From: Tenacibaculum sp. SZ-18
Lineage (GTDB): Bacteria; Bacteroidota; Bacteroidia; Flavobacteriales; Flavobacteriaceae
DNA length: 64,000 nt
Direction of reading: 5' to 3'
NCBI RefSeq assembly: GCF_002813915.1
Contig: NZ_CP019335.1
Span: 502,888-566,887 of the forward strand
Positions 45,392 through 53,239 of this stretch are shown one piece after another. Within the stretch, counting starts at the first letter, position 1. Each line of letters opens with the position of its first letter. A model generated the notes under the pieces. It saw only the letters and a list, made by a program, of their open reading frames with translations. It was not told where the DNA came from and ran no database searches. Made by a program: the position numbers and the translations under genes.

Positions 45392-46099
45392 TTACATTCC
45401 AGCTAATTTTTGTAAAACACTTTCTTTATAGCTTCTACTTATGGGTAATGCTTTTTTTGAAACCTCTATAAATTCATTGGTGTAAGAATGAATTTTGTTA
45501 ATTGAAATAATGTAAGATCTGTGTATTCTTATAAAAAGATTCTGCGGAAGTTTATCATTTATGTTACTGATAGTTTCTCGTGTAACAATAACTTCGTTGC
45601 TTAAATAAATTTTGATGTAATCACTCAAGCTCTCGATGTAAAGTATATCATTAAAAGAAACTTTTATCATCTTTCGTTCGGATCGAATAAACAAGAAGTC
45701 GCTTTTTTGCTCTTGGTTGAAAGTTGTGTTAACAAGTTGACTTTCTTTTGGTAATTTTTCAATGGCTTGTAAAAAACGATCAAAGGCAATTGGTTTTAAA
45801 AGATAGTCAACTACATTTAAATTAAAACCATCAATTGCATAATCTCTATATGCAGTGGTAAAAATTATATGAGCTTTTTTATTGATAATTTTAGCTAAAC
45901 TCAATCCGTTTATTTCAGGCATATTAATATCCAAGAAATAGAGATCAACATTATCTTTTTGTTCAAAACTTAAGACTTCAACCGCGTTTTGGAAACTTCC
46001 AAGTAATTTTAGGTTTGGAGTTTTTTCGATAAAACTTTCTATAATTTCTCGTGCTATTGGTTCGTCATCCACCACAACACATTTGTATGTTTTATTCAT
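45392..46099 (-). CDS. LytTR-type response regulator
   Basis: 235 residues: receiver domain with acidic pair D11-D12, phosphoacceptor D57 in LYFLDINMPEINGL and the conserved threonine/lysine region, then a LytTR DNA-binding domain (about 140-235; KMIKVSFNDILYIESLSDYI). It is encoded directly after, and overlapping by eight bases, the partner histidine kinase. Targets are unknown; the divergent gene at 47351 across the 200-base gap is a candidate. Confidence 0.94.
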   Translation of the reverse strand: MNKTYKCVVVDDEPIAREIIESFIEKTPNLKLLGSFQNAVEVLSFEQKDNVDLYFLDINMPEINGLSLAKIINKKAHIIFTTAYRDYAIDGFNLNVVDYLLKPIAFDRFLQAIEKLPKESQLVNTTFNQEQKSDFLFIRSERKMIKVSFNDILYIESLSDYIKIYLSNEVIVTRETISNINDKLPQNLFIRIHRSYIISINKIHSYTNEFIEVSKKALPISRSYKESVLQKLAGM

Positions 46100-47150
46100 T
46101 TTTAATAGGAATTTTTAGAAAGGTTTTAAATTCCTCTTTTTCTGAGGATATTATTAGGTCAAACTCATCATTAAAAAGCTTAGACAATCTTTCTTTAATA
46201 TTAGTTAAGCCGATTCCTATTTTTTCAGTTGGTTTATTATTTGCTGAATTTGAACATGAAAAAGTTAAAAAATCTTCTTCTAATTGAATGTTTAATGAGA
46301 TGTTTAAAACTCCATTTTTTCGAGCACCATGTTTAAAGGCGTTTTCTACAAAAGGCAATAAAAGCATCGGCGGAACAAGAATGCTGTGCGTGTTTTTTAG
46401 AGCGTTAAATTCAATATCTAAATTATCACCAAACCTTATTTTTTCTAAGGATATGTAATTTTTAATGTGCTGAATTTCATCTTCCAAAAGGACTTTTGGT
46501 TTGTTTACCTGGTAAAGTATGTAATCTAATAAACCAGAAAGTTTTAAAATAACTTCTGGTGTTTTTTCTGATTTTTTTAAAGCAAAACCATATAATGTAT
46601 TTAACGTGTTAAATAGAAAATGCGGATGGATTTGCATTTTTAAATATTTTAATTCTTGTTCCTTTAACTGAAGTTGAGTAGCTAAAAACTTATTTCGGAG
46701 CACATCACTTTTTAAAGCGGTTTGATAACTATTAATCAGTAATCCAAGTACGATTACGATTAAGGTTATAAAATAAACTCCAAAAATAATATAGGGTACT
46801 GTTTTCGTTAGTGGATTAGCGTCTTCAATTACTAAGTCATGCGATAAAACCATTCCGTAAAATATAGAAAGAGCAATAAAAAAGAATGAAATAATAAAGG
46901 TGTAAATCGAATATAACCCGAATAAAAATTGTTTTTTGGTGAGTAAATATTTAGGAATTAGAAAGTAAAAAAAGAAGTATCCTAATGCGATTGTGATTGG
47001 CATTAAAAAAAAAGTAAAATTATTTATGTAAGCCGTATTTGTACTTCCATAACCCAAGTAATAGGTGAAAAAGAAATACACACCTATCCAAAATAAAATA
47101 TGAATCACTATACGTGTTAATTCTTTTAAAATTAATTTTACTCTTTTCAT
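46092..47150 (-). CDS. LytS-type sensor histidine kinase
   Basis: 352 residues with four membrane segments in the first 140 and no recognisable extracellular sensor domain. A coiled region leads to the His_kinase box MQIHPHFLFNTLNTLYGFAL, followed by the ATPase part with PPMLLLPFVENAFKHG (N box) and GIGLTNIKERL (G box). This belongs to the YehU/LytS class that pairs with LytTR regulators, as found in the overlapping next gene. Confidence 0.93.
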   Translation of the reverse strand: MKRVKLILKELTRIVIHILFWIGVYFFFTYYLGYGSTNTAYINNFTFFLMPITIALGYFFFYFLIPKYLLTKKQFLFGLYSIYTFIISFFFIALSIFYGMVLSHDLVIEDANPLTKTVPYIIFGVYFITLIVIVLGLLINSYQTALKSDVLRNKFLATQLQLKEQELKYLKMQIHPHFLFNTLNTLYGFALKKSEKTPEVILKLSGLLDYILYQVNKPKVLLEDEIQHIKNYISLEKIRFGDNLDIEFNALKNTHSILVPPMLLLPFVENAFKHGARKNGVLNISLNIQLEEDFLTFSCSNSANNKPTEKIGIGLTNIKERLSKLFNDEFDLIISSEKEEFKTFLKIPIKNE

Positions 47151-47313
47151 TAATGCAATATTAATTTTTTTAAAGTAATATAAGAATACTTGCGACGAAA
47201 TTCAGGTTTTCTTCTGTTTTCTACCTAATTGCTAAAAGACTTATTAATCTTGTTGAGTTAATTGTTAGTTTTGTTATTCGTCGAAATGAAAATTATTGGA
47301 CTATCCTTGCTCA

Positions 47314-47321
47314 TACTTTTG
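47314..47321 (+). promoter_or_regulatory. Promoter -7 box upstream of the MotA/ExbB-like gene
   Basis: TACTTTTG (TAnnTTTG) 29 bases before the ATG at 47351. A TTG lies 15 bases upstream, shorter than usual, so the -33 is doubtful. Confidence 0.45.
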
Positions 47322-47350
47322 AAGCAAATTAATTTAAAAAACAGAATACT

Positions 47351-47725
47351 ATGAACTTTTTAATTTTAGGAGAGCTTTTTAAAAGAATGAACGAAGGAGG
47401 ACCGATATTTATGTATCCTATATTCCTTTTGTTATTAACATGTATCGGACTTTCAGTAAAAGCATTTTTGAAAGGCGATCCGAATAATAAAATCAAAGAA
47501 ATAATAAGTCATTTGAGTTTATTTGCAATGGTTTGGGGATTTTTAGGAATGATGATTGGTTTAATTGGTGCTTTCGATGCGATATCTGCAACGAATAACG
47601 ATATTGCTACACCTGTATTAGCTGGGGGATTAAAAATTGGTTTGTTATCTCCAGTATTTGGAATGTTTGTCTTTTTAATCGCTAGATTAAGTCTTATTGG
47701 ACTAGCATTTAAGAACAAGAACTAA
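47351..47725 (+). CDS. Small MotA/TolQ/ExbB-like membrane protein
   Basis: 124 residues with three membrane segments (about 17-35, 53-75 and 88-113). The arrangement with GFLGMMIGLIGAFDAI followed by PVLAGGLKIGLLSPVFGMFVFLIARL resembles the TM2-TM3 core of MotA/TolQ/ExbB proton channels, including the typical length between the two. There is no ExbD/TolR partner nearby, so the channel role is uncertain. It is 11 bases upstream of the serine hydrolase gene and probably cotranscribed. Confidence 0.6.
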   Translation: MNFLILGELFKRMNEGGPIFMYPIFLLLLTCIGLSVKAFLKGDPNNKIKEIISHLSLFAMVWGFLGMMIGLIGAFDAISATNNDIATPVLAGGLKIGLLSPVFGMFVFLIARLSLIGLAFKNKN

Positions 47726-47736
47726 AGTCTTTTAAT

Positions 47737-48792
47737 ATGATTTTAGAGACTGTTGTAAAAAGATTTTCAATCTTAATAGGATGTCTATGTCTTTTTGTGA
47801 GTTGCGATAAAAAACAAACTCTCGATAATTTACTCTTAGAGATGGAAACACAGAAAGAGGCTATGGGAACTGTTTCTATTTTTAAAGATGGAAGTGAAAT
47901 ATATAATGCTTCTTTTGGATACAAAAAACTTGAAAGTAAAAAGAGAGCTAACGAAAATACTCGCTATTGGATAGGTTCGGTATCCAAAACTTATACGGCT
48001 ACGATTGTTCTCCAATTGATTGAGGAAGGAAAAATTTCGTACAATAGAAAGTTGGGTGAGTTTTTTCCAAGTATTGTGAATGCCAATGAGATTACAATTA
48101 AGGATTTACTATTGCATAGGTCTGGTTTACATAATGTAACAAATGATCCTTCTTTTGAAGTTTGGATTGCAGAACCTCGAGACAGAAAAGAAATGATTGC
48201 ACGAATTAAAAAATATAATTCGGATTTTCAACCGAATAAAATGACTAAATATTCGAATACAAATTATGTTTTACTGTCTTACATTATAGAAGATCTGGAG
48301 CAAAAACCTTTTGAAGAAATTTTAGAGGAAAGAGTTTTCAAGAAACTTAACCTTCAGAGAACATCATTTAATGATACGCTGAATTTAGCAAACAACGAGG
48401 CAATGGATTATTTTCCTGAAAACGGAGAATGGTCACCAATTGTGTATCAAACGAATTTAACCGGCACAATGGGAGCTGGTGGAATTATTTCCACAGCGAG
48501 AGAGGTAAATGTTTTTTACAGTGGCTTGTTTGGTGGTAAATTTCTTTCTGCAGAAACTTTGAAAACAATGACAACACCTGTAGGAGATGACTTAGGAATG
48601 GGAATCGCTGTGAGTACTATGAAAGGATATGATATTTATGGTCATACAGGAAGAATTGATGGTTTTAGATCTATGGCAGCATATTTTCCTGAAGAAAAAT
48701 TATCAATTGCATTAACTTTTAATTGTGGGAAAGGTTCTATGACAAAGAAAATGAAACGGGTCTTAAATGCATATCGATATACATTTAAGTAG
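47737..48792 (+). CDS. Serine hydrolase, class C beta-lactamase-like lipoprotein
   Basis: 351 residues. The N-terminus is a lipoprotein signal with LFVSC, Cys at about residue 23. The beta-lactamase/PBP fold carries SxxK with nucleophile S81 and K84 (IGSVSKTYTA), the tyrosine motif YSN in KYSNTNYVLL and a C-terminal HTG (GHTGRIDG). Enzymes of this type hydrolyse esters, D-amino acid peptides or amides; true antibiotic resistance is unlikely to be its purpose. The gene ends in a clear terminator. Confidence 0.9.
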   Translation: MILETVVKRFSILIGCLCLFVSCDKKQTLDNLLLEMETQKEAMGTVSIFKDGSEIYNASFGYKKLESKKRANENTRYWIGSVSKTYTATIVLQLIEEGKISYNRKLGEFFPSIVNANEITIKDLLLHRSGLHNVTNDPSFEVWIAEPRDRKEMIARIKKYNSDFQPNKMTKYSNTNYVLLSYIIEDLEQKPFEEILEERVFKKLNLQRTSFNDTLNLANNEAMDYFPENGEWSPIVYQTNLTGTMGAGGIISTAREVNVFYSGLFGGKFLSAETLKTMTTPVGDDLGMGIAVSTMKGYDIYGHTGRIDGFRSMAAYFPEEKLSIALTFNCGKGSMTKKMKRVLNAYRYTFK

Positions 48793-48803
48793 ATTTGATT
48801 AAG

Positions 48804-48836
48804 AATACCCAATTCAGAAATGAATTGGGTATTTTT
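48804..48836 (+). terminator. Terminator of the serine hydrolase gene
   Basis: AATACCCAATTC (48804-48815) pairs perfectly with GAATTGGGTATT (48822-48833), loop AGAAAT, followed by TTT. The T run is part of the next gene's -7 box. Confidence 0.85.
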
Positions 48837-48837
48837 G
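48830..48837 (+). promoter_or_regulatory. Promoter -7 box overlapping the terminator, just before the ATG at 48842
   Basis: TATTTTTG matches TAnnTTTG; its G is only four bases before the start codon, so transcription would begin at or next to the ATG. No -33 TTG at normal spacing. Confidence 0.4.
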
Positions 48838-48841
48838 CATT

Positions 48842-49078
48842 ATGGAACGAAAAATAAAATTGATTTGGGACTTTAAAGGACCTGATGCGTTAGAAACAGC
48901 TAAACATCATTGTATTCACTTAAAAGAATTTGCTCAAATTGATAATCTTAATTATCATGAAGTAGCATATAACGAATTGAACGAAATGTATACAATGGCC
49001 TTCATAACAGTAGATGAGTCTAATATGAAAATTTTCCGTGATGCTTTAAAACCTCACCGAGGCGAACTTGCCGATTAA
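48842..49078 (+). CDS. Conserved-looking small hypothetical protein
   Basis: 78 residues, cytoplasmic, no known motif. It begins MERKIKLIWDFKGPDALETAKHH and ends in KIFRDALKPHRGELAD; an alternating beta-alpha pattern suggests a small ferredoxin-like fold (inference from pattern only). The possible promoter ends four bases before the ATG, so the mRNA may be leaderless. The end overlaps the hydroxylase gene on the other strand by four bases. I recall homologues in flavobacteria, without function. Confidence 0.75.
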   Translation: MERKIKLIWDFKGPDALETAKHHCIHLKEFAQIDNLNYHEVAYNELNEMYTMAFITVDESNMKIFRDALKPHRGELAD

Positions 49079-49845
49079 TTCATTTGTTTCTCAGTGGTTT
49101 TTTCGAAAGTAGCGTCGTAATCTTCTCGAATAGTTCCCATAATTCTATCCCAAAAAAGGAAATATAAGCCATAGTTTCCATTAAACCTTTTATGGTGTAA
49201 ATTGTGAGATACAGATGTGTTTATCCATTTTCCAATAGATGTTTTATGGAATCCCTTGGGGTATAATTCAAATCCAAGATGTCCGTAAACATTATAAATT
49301 ATCTGGAAAAGGAAAAAGAATCCAAAAGCAGAAATATGTACGGGTAAGGTAAAAGCAATAATTGGTGCAATTAAAGCTTCTAAAAATCCTTCAAGAGGGT
49401 GAAAAGCGTAAGCAGTCCAAGGAGAAGGATTGGTAGATTTATGATGGATTAAATGAACTTTTCTGTATAGTTTTGGATGATGCATCATTCTGTGCACCCA
49501 GTAAAAATATGTGTCATGAATGAATAGCATCCAAACCCAACTGAATATGTAATAACCAATGCTATGCTCACTAAAGTCGAAATATATATTCGTATAAGAA
49601 ATTAGATAAAAGAAAATAACTAATGAAACTGTTGCGAATATTGATACAGAAATCAAGGAATATCCAATATCTCTCTTGTAGTCCTTTAACTTCGGAAGTT
49701 TTTTTTGAATTTTTCTAAACCAAAAAGACTGTTTAAAAAAAACGTAAAAAAGAATAAACGCTAAACTGGCTGTTAAAAAATATCTACTCAATATAACGTA
49801 ACCTCCATTTAGCCAGTAATCTAAAAAGTTATCACTTTGTGTCAT
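49075..49845 (-). CDS. Fatty acid hydroxylase / sterol desaturase family membrane protein
   Basis: 256 residues with four or five membrane segments. The di-iron histidine clusters are present in order: HDTYFYWVHRMMHH, HLIHHKSTNP and SHNLHHKRFNGNYG. These oxidise lipid chains or carotenoid-like substrates in the membrane. The substrate is unknown. It is a single gene, convergent with the small ORF at 48842. Confidence 0.88.
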   Translation of the reverse strand: MTQSDNFLDYWLNGGYVILSRYFLTASLAFILFYVFFKQSFWFRKIQKKLPKLKDYKRDIGYSLISVSIFATVSLVIFFYLISYTNIYFDFSEHSIGYYIFSWVWMLFIHDTYFYWVHRMMHHPKLYRKVHLIHHKSTNPSPWTAYAFHPLEGFLEALIAPIIAFTLPVHISAFGFFFLFQIIYNVYGHLGFELYPKGFHKTSIGKWINTSVSHNLHHKRFNGNYGLYFLFWDRIMGTIREDYDATFEKTTEKQMN

Positions 49846-49973
49846 ATATTAAAAATAAGTGGAATTAAATTTTTATCAAAATCTTACCTTAAAGATTTTC
49901 GGAGTTTAACTTATTAGGTTCATAGTTCCTTTTAAGTTAAAATATTGTATTTTGTAAGTTATATTAAGTTTTT

Positions 49974-50591
49974 ATGTTTGATAAGTTATCACTTTTCATT
50001 TTATTTATTGTTGTTGGGGGTTATGGTCAGCATGATTTTTCTACTTACAATGCGCATAAATCTTTATTAAAATCGATTAAGGTAAGTGATGAGGTTATTG
50101 AAGGTAGAACAGCTTTTTTTGAGAAACAAGCGGAAGAAAAACCATTAATGTTTCAGAAAACAAGAGTTCGAATCGGAGAGCTAAATCGGTTGGCAAATAA
50201 CCTTTCAAAGTTTATTGTAAATACTCAAAAAGAAGTAAATACGGAACGTGTTATTTATGATTTATTGGACGATGATTTTTACCGAAAAATTTTATTTAAA
50301 CATAACGGAAGCTTAACAAAAGAAGGTAAGAAACTGAAAATAAAAATAGATAGCTTGTACGATATTTCAATTCGCGTAAATGTGCATCGATTATCTCAGT
50401 TAGAAAACTTTTCAGAAGATCATTTTAAAACTAATGGAGAATATTATGATCACGATGGCAATCAAATATCTTTTTTCGATCAGCTTTTTTACGATAAAAC
50501 AAATTACGGAATCATGATGTCTATGAATTATTTGTTACTAGATGTCAAAACATTTCAATTGCTGTATTACGGTACAGTAATGAGTTATTAA
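49974..50591 (+). CDS. Exported protein resembling the N-terminal domain of GldM
   Basis: 205 residues with a hydrophobic N-terminal segment (about 5-18). After it the pattern RTAFFEKQAEEKPLMFQKTR...ELNRLANNLSKFI and later LDDDFYRKILFKHNGSLTKEGKKL matches what I remember of the first periplasmic domain of GldM (long helix, then a low-complexity part and TKEGK segment). GldM forms the trans-envelope part of the T9SS motor. A full GldM is above 500 residues, so this is a short paralogue or unrelated helical protein. The resemblance is from memory and untested. Confidence 0.45.
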   Translation: MFDKLSLFILFIVVGGYGQHDFSTYNAHKSLLKSIKVSDEVIEGRTAFFEKQAEEKPLMFQKTRVRIGELNRLANNLSKFIVNTQKEVNTERVIYDLLDDDFYRKILFKHNGSLTKEGKKLKIKIDSLYDISIRVNVHRLSQLENFSEDHFKTNGEYYDHDGNQISFFDQLFYDKTNYGIMMSMNYLLLDVKTFQLLYYGTVMSY

Positions 50592-50609
50592 TTTTTAAAA
50601 CAAACCGAC

Positions 50610-50903
50610 ATGTATTTAATTAATTTACAAGCAGAACCTAAAAAAGGAACAGAGTATTATGAAAAAGTAGCAGGGGCTTTTGTAAGTGTTTACATTGATT
50701 ATGCAGACGCAGAAGGAGCTATTCATTTAGCAAAATACTATACAGAAGAAGAAGGCTGGAAAGTAGATAATGTAGATGATGAATTTTTTGAAATTGAAGA
50801 TGAAAAAGAATTAGATAAAGAAAACCGTGAATTTTATGACGAGGCCAAAGAATACGGATATACAATGGTATTTAATTGTTATGAGTCTGACGAAGAAGAA
50901 TAA
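50610..50903 (+). CDS. Acidic hypothetical protein, 97 residues
   Basis: Cytoplasmic, rich in Glu, Asp and Tyr; the C-terminus is ESDEEE. No signal, no membrane segment and no known motif. It begins MYLINLQAEPKKGTEYYEKVAG. It lies 18 bases after the GldM-N-like gene in the same direction and stops one base before the convergent flavoprotein gene. I do not recognise its family. Confidence 0.7.
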   Translation: MYLINLQAEPKKGTEYYEKVAGAFVSVYIDYADAEGAIHLAKYYTEEEGWKVDNVDDEFFEIEDEKELDKENREFYDEAKEYGYTMVFNCYESDEEE

Positions 50904-50904
50904 A

Positions 50905-52116
50905 CTACTCTTCGGCTAAAGCATTAGCACAAATCCAACCACCAGTCCAAGCGTTTTGAAAGTTAAATCCTCCAGTTACAGCGTCGATATTTAAAATTTC
51001 CCCAACGTAAAATAGGTTTTTATGGAGTTTGCTTTCAAAGCGTTTGAAATTAATTTCTTTTAAATCAATTCCTCCAGCTGTTACAAATTCCTCTTTAAAA
51101 GTTGACTTTCCATCTGCATTGAATGTTGCTTTTGTAAGTTGTTGAACAAGAGATGATAATTGAGTTTTATTGGTGTCTGCCCAATTTTGTTGTAATCGAA
51201 TCTTACTGGCAATAATTAATCGTTCCCATAATCGTCTTGGAATTTCTGAAAAAGGAGATTTTAAACCGATTTGTTTACGTGAGTTTTTATTTTTTAGTTC
51301 TAGAAGTTTTTCTGAGATTTGTTCTTCTGATGTTGAGAGCCAATTAATACTAACACTGTATTTGTAGTTTTTATCAGCTAAAACTCTTGCTCCAAAAGCA
51401 GAAAGTTTTAACACCGCAGGGCCACTCATTCCCCAGTGAGTAATTAATAAAGGACCATAATTTACTAAGTTAGTTCCGTTAATTTTCACTGTAGCATTGG
51501 GTACAGAAACTCCTCCTAAATCTTTAATTCGATCATCTTTTATGTTGAATGTAAATAAAGATGGAACAGTTGGAATAATAGTGTGATTTAATTTTTTTGA
51601 AATATCCCAAATCTTTTTACTACTTCCAGCTGCAATAACTAGTTTATCCGCAACGAACTCTTCCTCTTTAGTTTTGATAATCCATTGTTTATTTTCTTTG
51701 TTAAAAGTTGTAACACCTTTACTAGTAAGGACTTTAATATTTAAACGTTTAATTTCTTTGTGAAAACAATCAATAATCGCTTGTGAAGTATTTGCCTCAG
51801 GAAAAACTCTATTATCGCTTTCAATTTTTAGAGGAAGTCCTTTGCTTTCAAACCATTCAAAAGTATCACCAGTCATAAACTGATGAAATGGTCCTAGAAG
51901 TTCTTTTTGTCCTCGTGGATAAAATTTTGTTAGTTCTTTAGGTTCAAAGCAAGCATGAGTTACATTACATCTTCCGCCACCAGAAATCTTTACTTTTTGT
52001 AAAACATCTTTACCTTTTTCAAGAATTGTAATGTCTAAATTCGGATTTAATTCTTTCGCATTTATTGCTGTAAAAAAACCTGCGGCACCGCCACCGATAA
52101 TTACAATTTTACTCAT
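50905..52116 (-). CDS. BaiN/HI0933-type FAD-dependent oxidoreductase
   Basis: 403 residues. FAD-binding GxGxxG at the N-terminus (VIIGGGAAGFFTAINA), the family motif SGGGRCNVTHA, and the C-terminal ATFN...GGFNFQNAWTGGWICANALA, which binds FAD. The family includes BaiN, reported as a reductase in bile acid metabolism, and HI0933; the substrate is unknown here. It overlaps the GYDIA kinase gene by four bases, so both come from the HMG-CoA reductase transcript. Confidence 0.88.
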   Translation of the reverse strand: MSKIVIIGGGAAGFFTAINAKELNPNLDITILEKGKDVLQKVKISGGGRCNVTHACFEPKELTKFYPRGQKELLGPFHQFMTGDTFEWFESKGLPLKIESDNRVFPEANTSQAIIDCFHKEIKRLNIKVLTSKGVTTFNKENKQWIIKTKEEEFVADKLVIAAGSSKKIWDISKKLNHTIIPTVPSLFTFNIKDDRIKDLGGVSVPNATVKINGTNLVNYGPLLITHWGMSGPAVLKLSAFGARVLADKNYKYSVSINWLSTSEEQISEKLLELKNKNSRKQIGLKSPFSEIPRRLWERLIIASKIRLQQNWADTNKTQLSSLVQQLTKATFNADGKSTFKEEFVTAGGIDLKEINFKRFESKLHKNLFYVGEILNIDAVTGGFNFQNAWTGGWICANALAEE

Positions 52117-53042
52117 AAAATCATGTCTTTGTAAGGAATAACAGTTGTATATCCTTTCTGTTTAAAAAATTCTGGTGTGTCTTGGTTTCCTGTTGCTAAA
52201 ACGAAATCACCACCCCAAGCTCCTAAACTTTTTACTTGTCCAAAATAATCTGAGAATAATAAATCTTTTACTTTAGGTAGCTCAACAATAGATGAAATAA
52301 TTGTTTCATGTTCAGCTATATAAAGTTCAAATTCTGATAAAGATTTGGTAGAAATCATCTTTTTTGATATTTCTGAAATTCTATTTATCTCTCTTTCTAT
52401 AAGTTGTTTCTTTTCTCGATATCTTTTAATTCCTTCTCTACTGTTTTGTTTTTGGTTCAAGTACACAAAAAATAAATTGTCTTTGAAAGTAGGAGAGAAG
52501 TTAACTTCTGAAATAATAGGTTTACTATCTTTTAAGGTATAGAAAATAGGAGTGTTATGTTTAGCACAAGCTATATCATAACCACTTCCAGAAAACGCAT
52601 TCCAAAGTAAGTCAAACGGATTAACATTTGCCCATGTAGCAATATTATTAATTAAAGTAGAAGAACTTCCTAATCCCCAATCTTTCGGAAATGTTAGATT
52701 CGTTTTAACAAAATATCCTTTTTCGGTTTGTAAGAAATTTGGATTTAGTTTTCTAGCCTCTTGCAGCATATTCTGCAACGTTTCAGCAATAGTTTCAGAA
52801 TTACCGTCTTCGTCAGAATTGAAAGTAGCTGAGGTTAATCGAAGTTTCGGTAGGCTGAATTGCGCTTCGAACCAACAATTTCCTTCATCGGTAAAACTTC
52901 CCCAAACAAGAACAGGTTCTTCCACAGATTCAATCACTAGATTTTGACCGTATTTAGTAGGAACAGCTAAGGAAGTTGCTCCGTCTAATACAACATATTC
53001 TCCAGTGAGTAGTAATTTTCCGTTTGAATAGAATTCCTTCAA
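52113..53042 (-). CDS. GYDIA-type GHMP kinase
   Basis: 309 residues. GHMP features: GKLLLTGEYVVLDGA at the start, the phosphate loop LGSSSTLINNIA and the name-giving GSGYDIACAKHN. The position directly after HMG-CoA reductase suggests a role in the mevalonate pathway, probably mevalonate or phosphomevalonate kinase, complementing the kinase at 42791. The C-terminal motif SLGAWGGDFVLATG is atypical. The start is TTG at 53042. Confidence 0.82.
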   Translation of the reverse strand: MKEFYSNGKLLLTGEYVVLDGATSLAVPTKYGQNLVIESVEEPVLVWGSFTDEGNCWFEAQFSLPKLRLTSATFNSDEDGNSETIAETLQNMLQEARKLNPNFLQTEKGYFVKTNLTFPKDWGLGSSSTLINNIATWANVNPFDLLWNAFSGSGYDIACAKHNTPIFYTLKDSKPIISEVNFSPTFKDNLFFVYLNQKQNSREGIKRYREKKQLIEREINRISEISKKMISTKSLSEFELYIAEHETIISSIVELPKVKDLLFSDYFGQVKSLGAWGGDFVLATGNQDTPEFFKQKGYTTVIPYKDMIL

Positions 53043-53043
53043 T

Positions 53044-53226
53044 TTATGATTCTTTATGAGTGTTATTCCTTTTTCTTTTTAAAAACACAGCTATTATTAA
53101 ACAAATGCCGATGAAAATACCACTAAAAGCATCTGTTAAGTCTTTGTCTGAATAAACACCATAAACAGAAGCTAATATTGCGAGAACACCTATTATGATA
53201 ACTAATATCTCTTTTGATCTTTTCAT
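53044..53226 (-). CDS. Small membrane protein, 60 residues
   Basis: Two membrane segments (about 8-24 and 34-50) separated by SDKDLTDAFSGIF, with a positively charged N-terminus and C-terminus (KRKRNN). No known family. It lies 13 bases after the HMG-CoA reductase gene and one base before the GYDIA kinase, so it is part of that operon. Its role cannot be inferred. Confidence 0.68.
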   Translation of the reverse strand: MKRSKEILVIIIGVLAILASVYGVYSDKDLTDAFSGIFIGICLIIAVFLKRKRNNTHKES

Positions 53227-53239
53227 TGATATTGATTGT

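Noticed and set aside
47193..47285. Similar 9-mers CGACGAAAT and CGTCGAAAT in the gap between the two-component genes and the MotA-like gene
   Set aside because: Too short and too far apart to claim a LytTR site; does not match the known LytTR direct-repeat pattern well.
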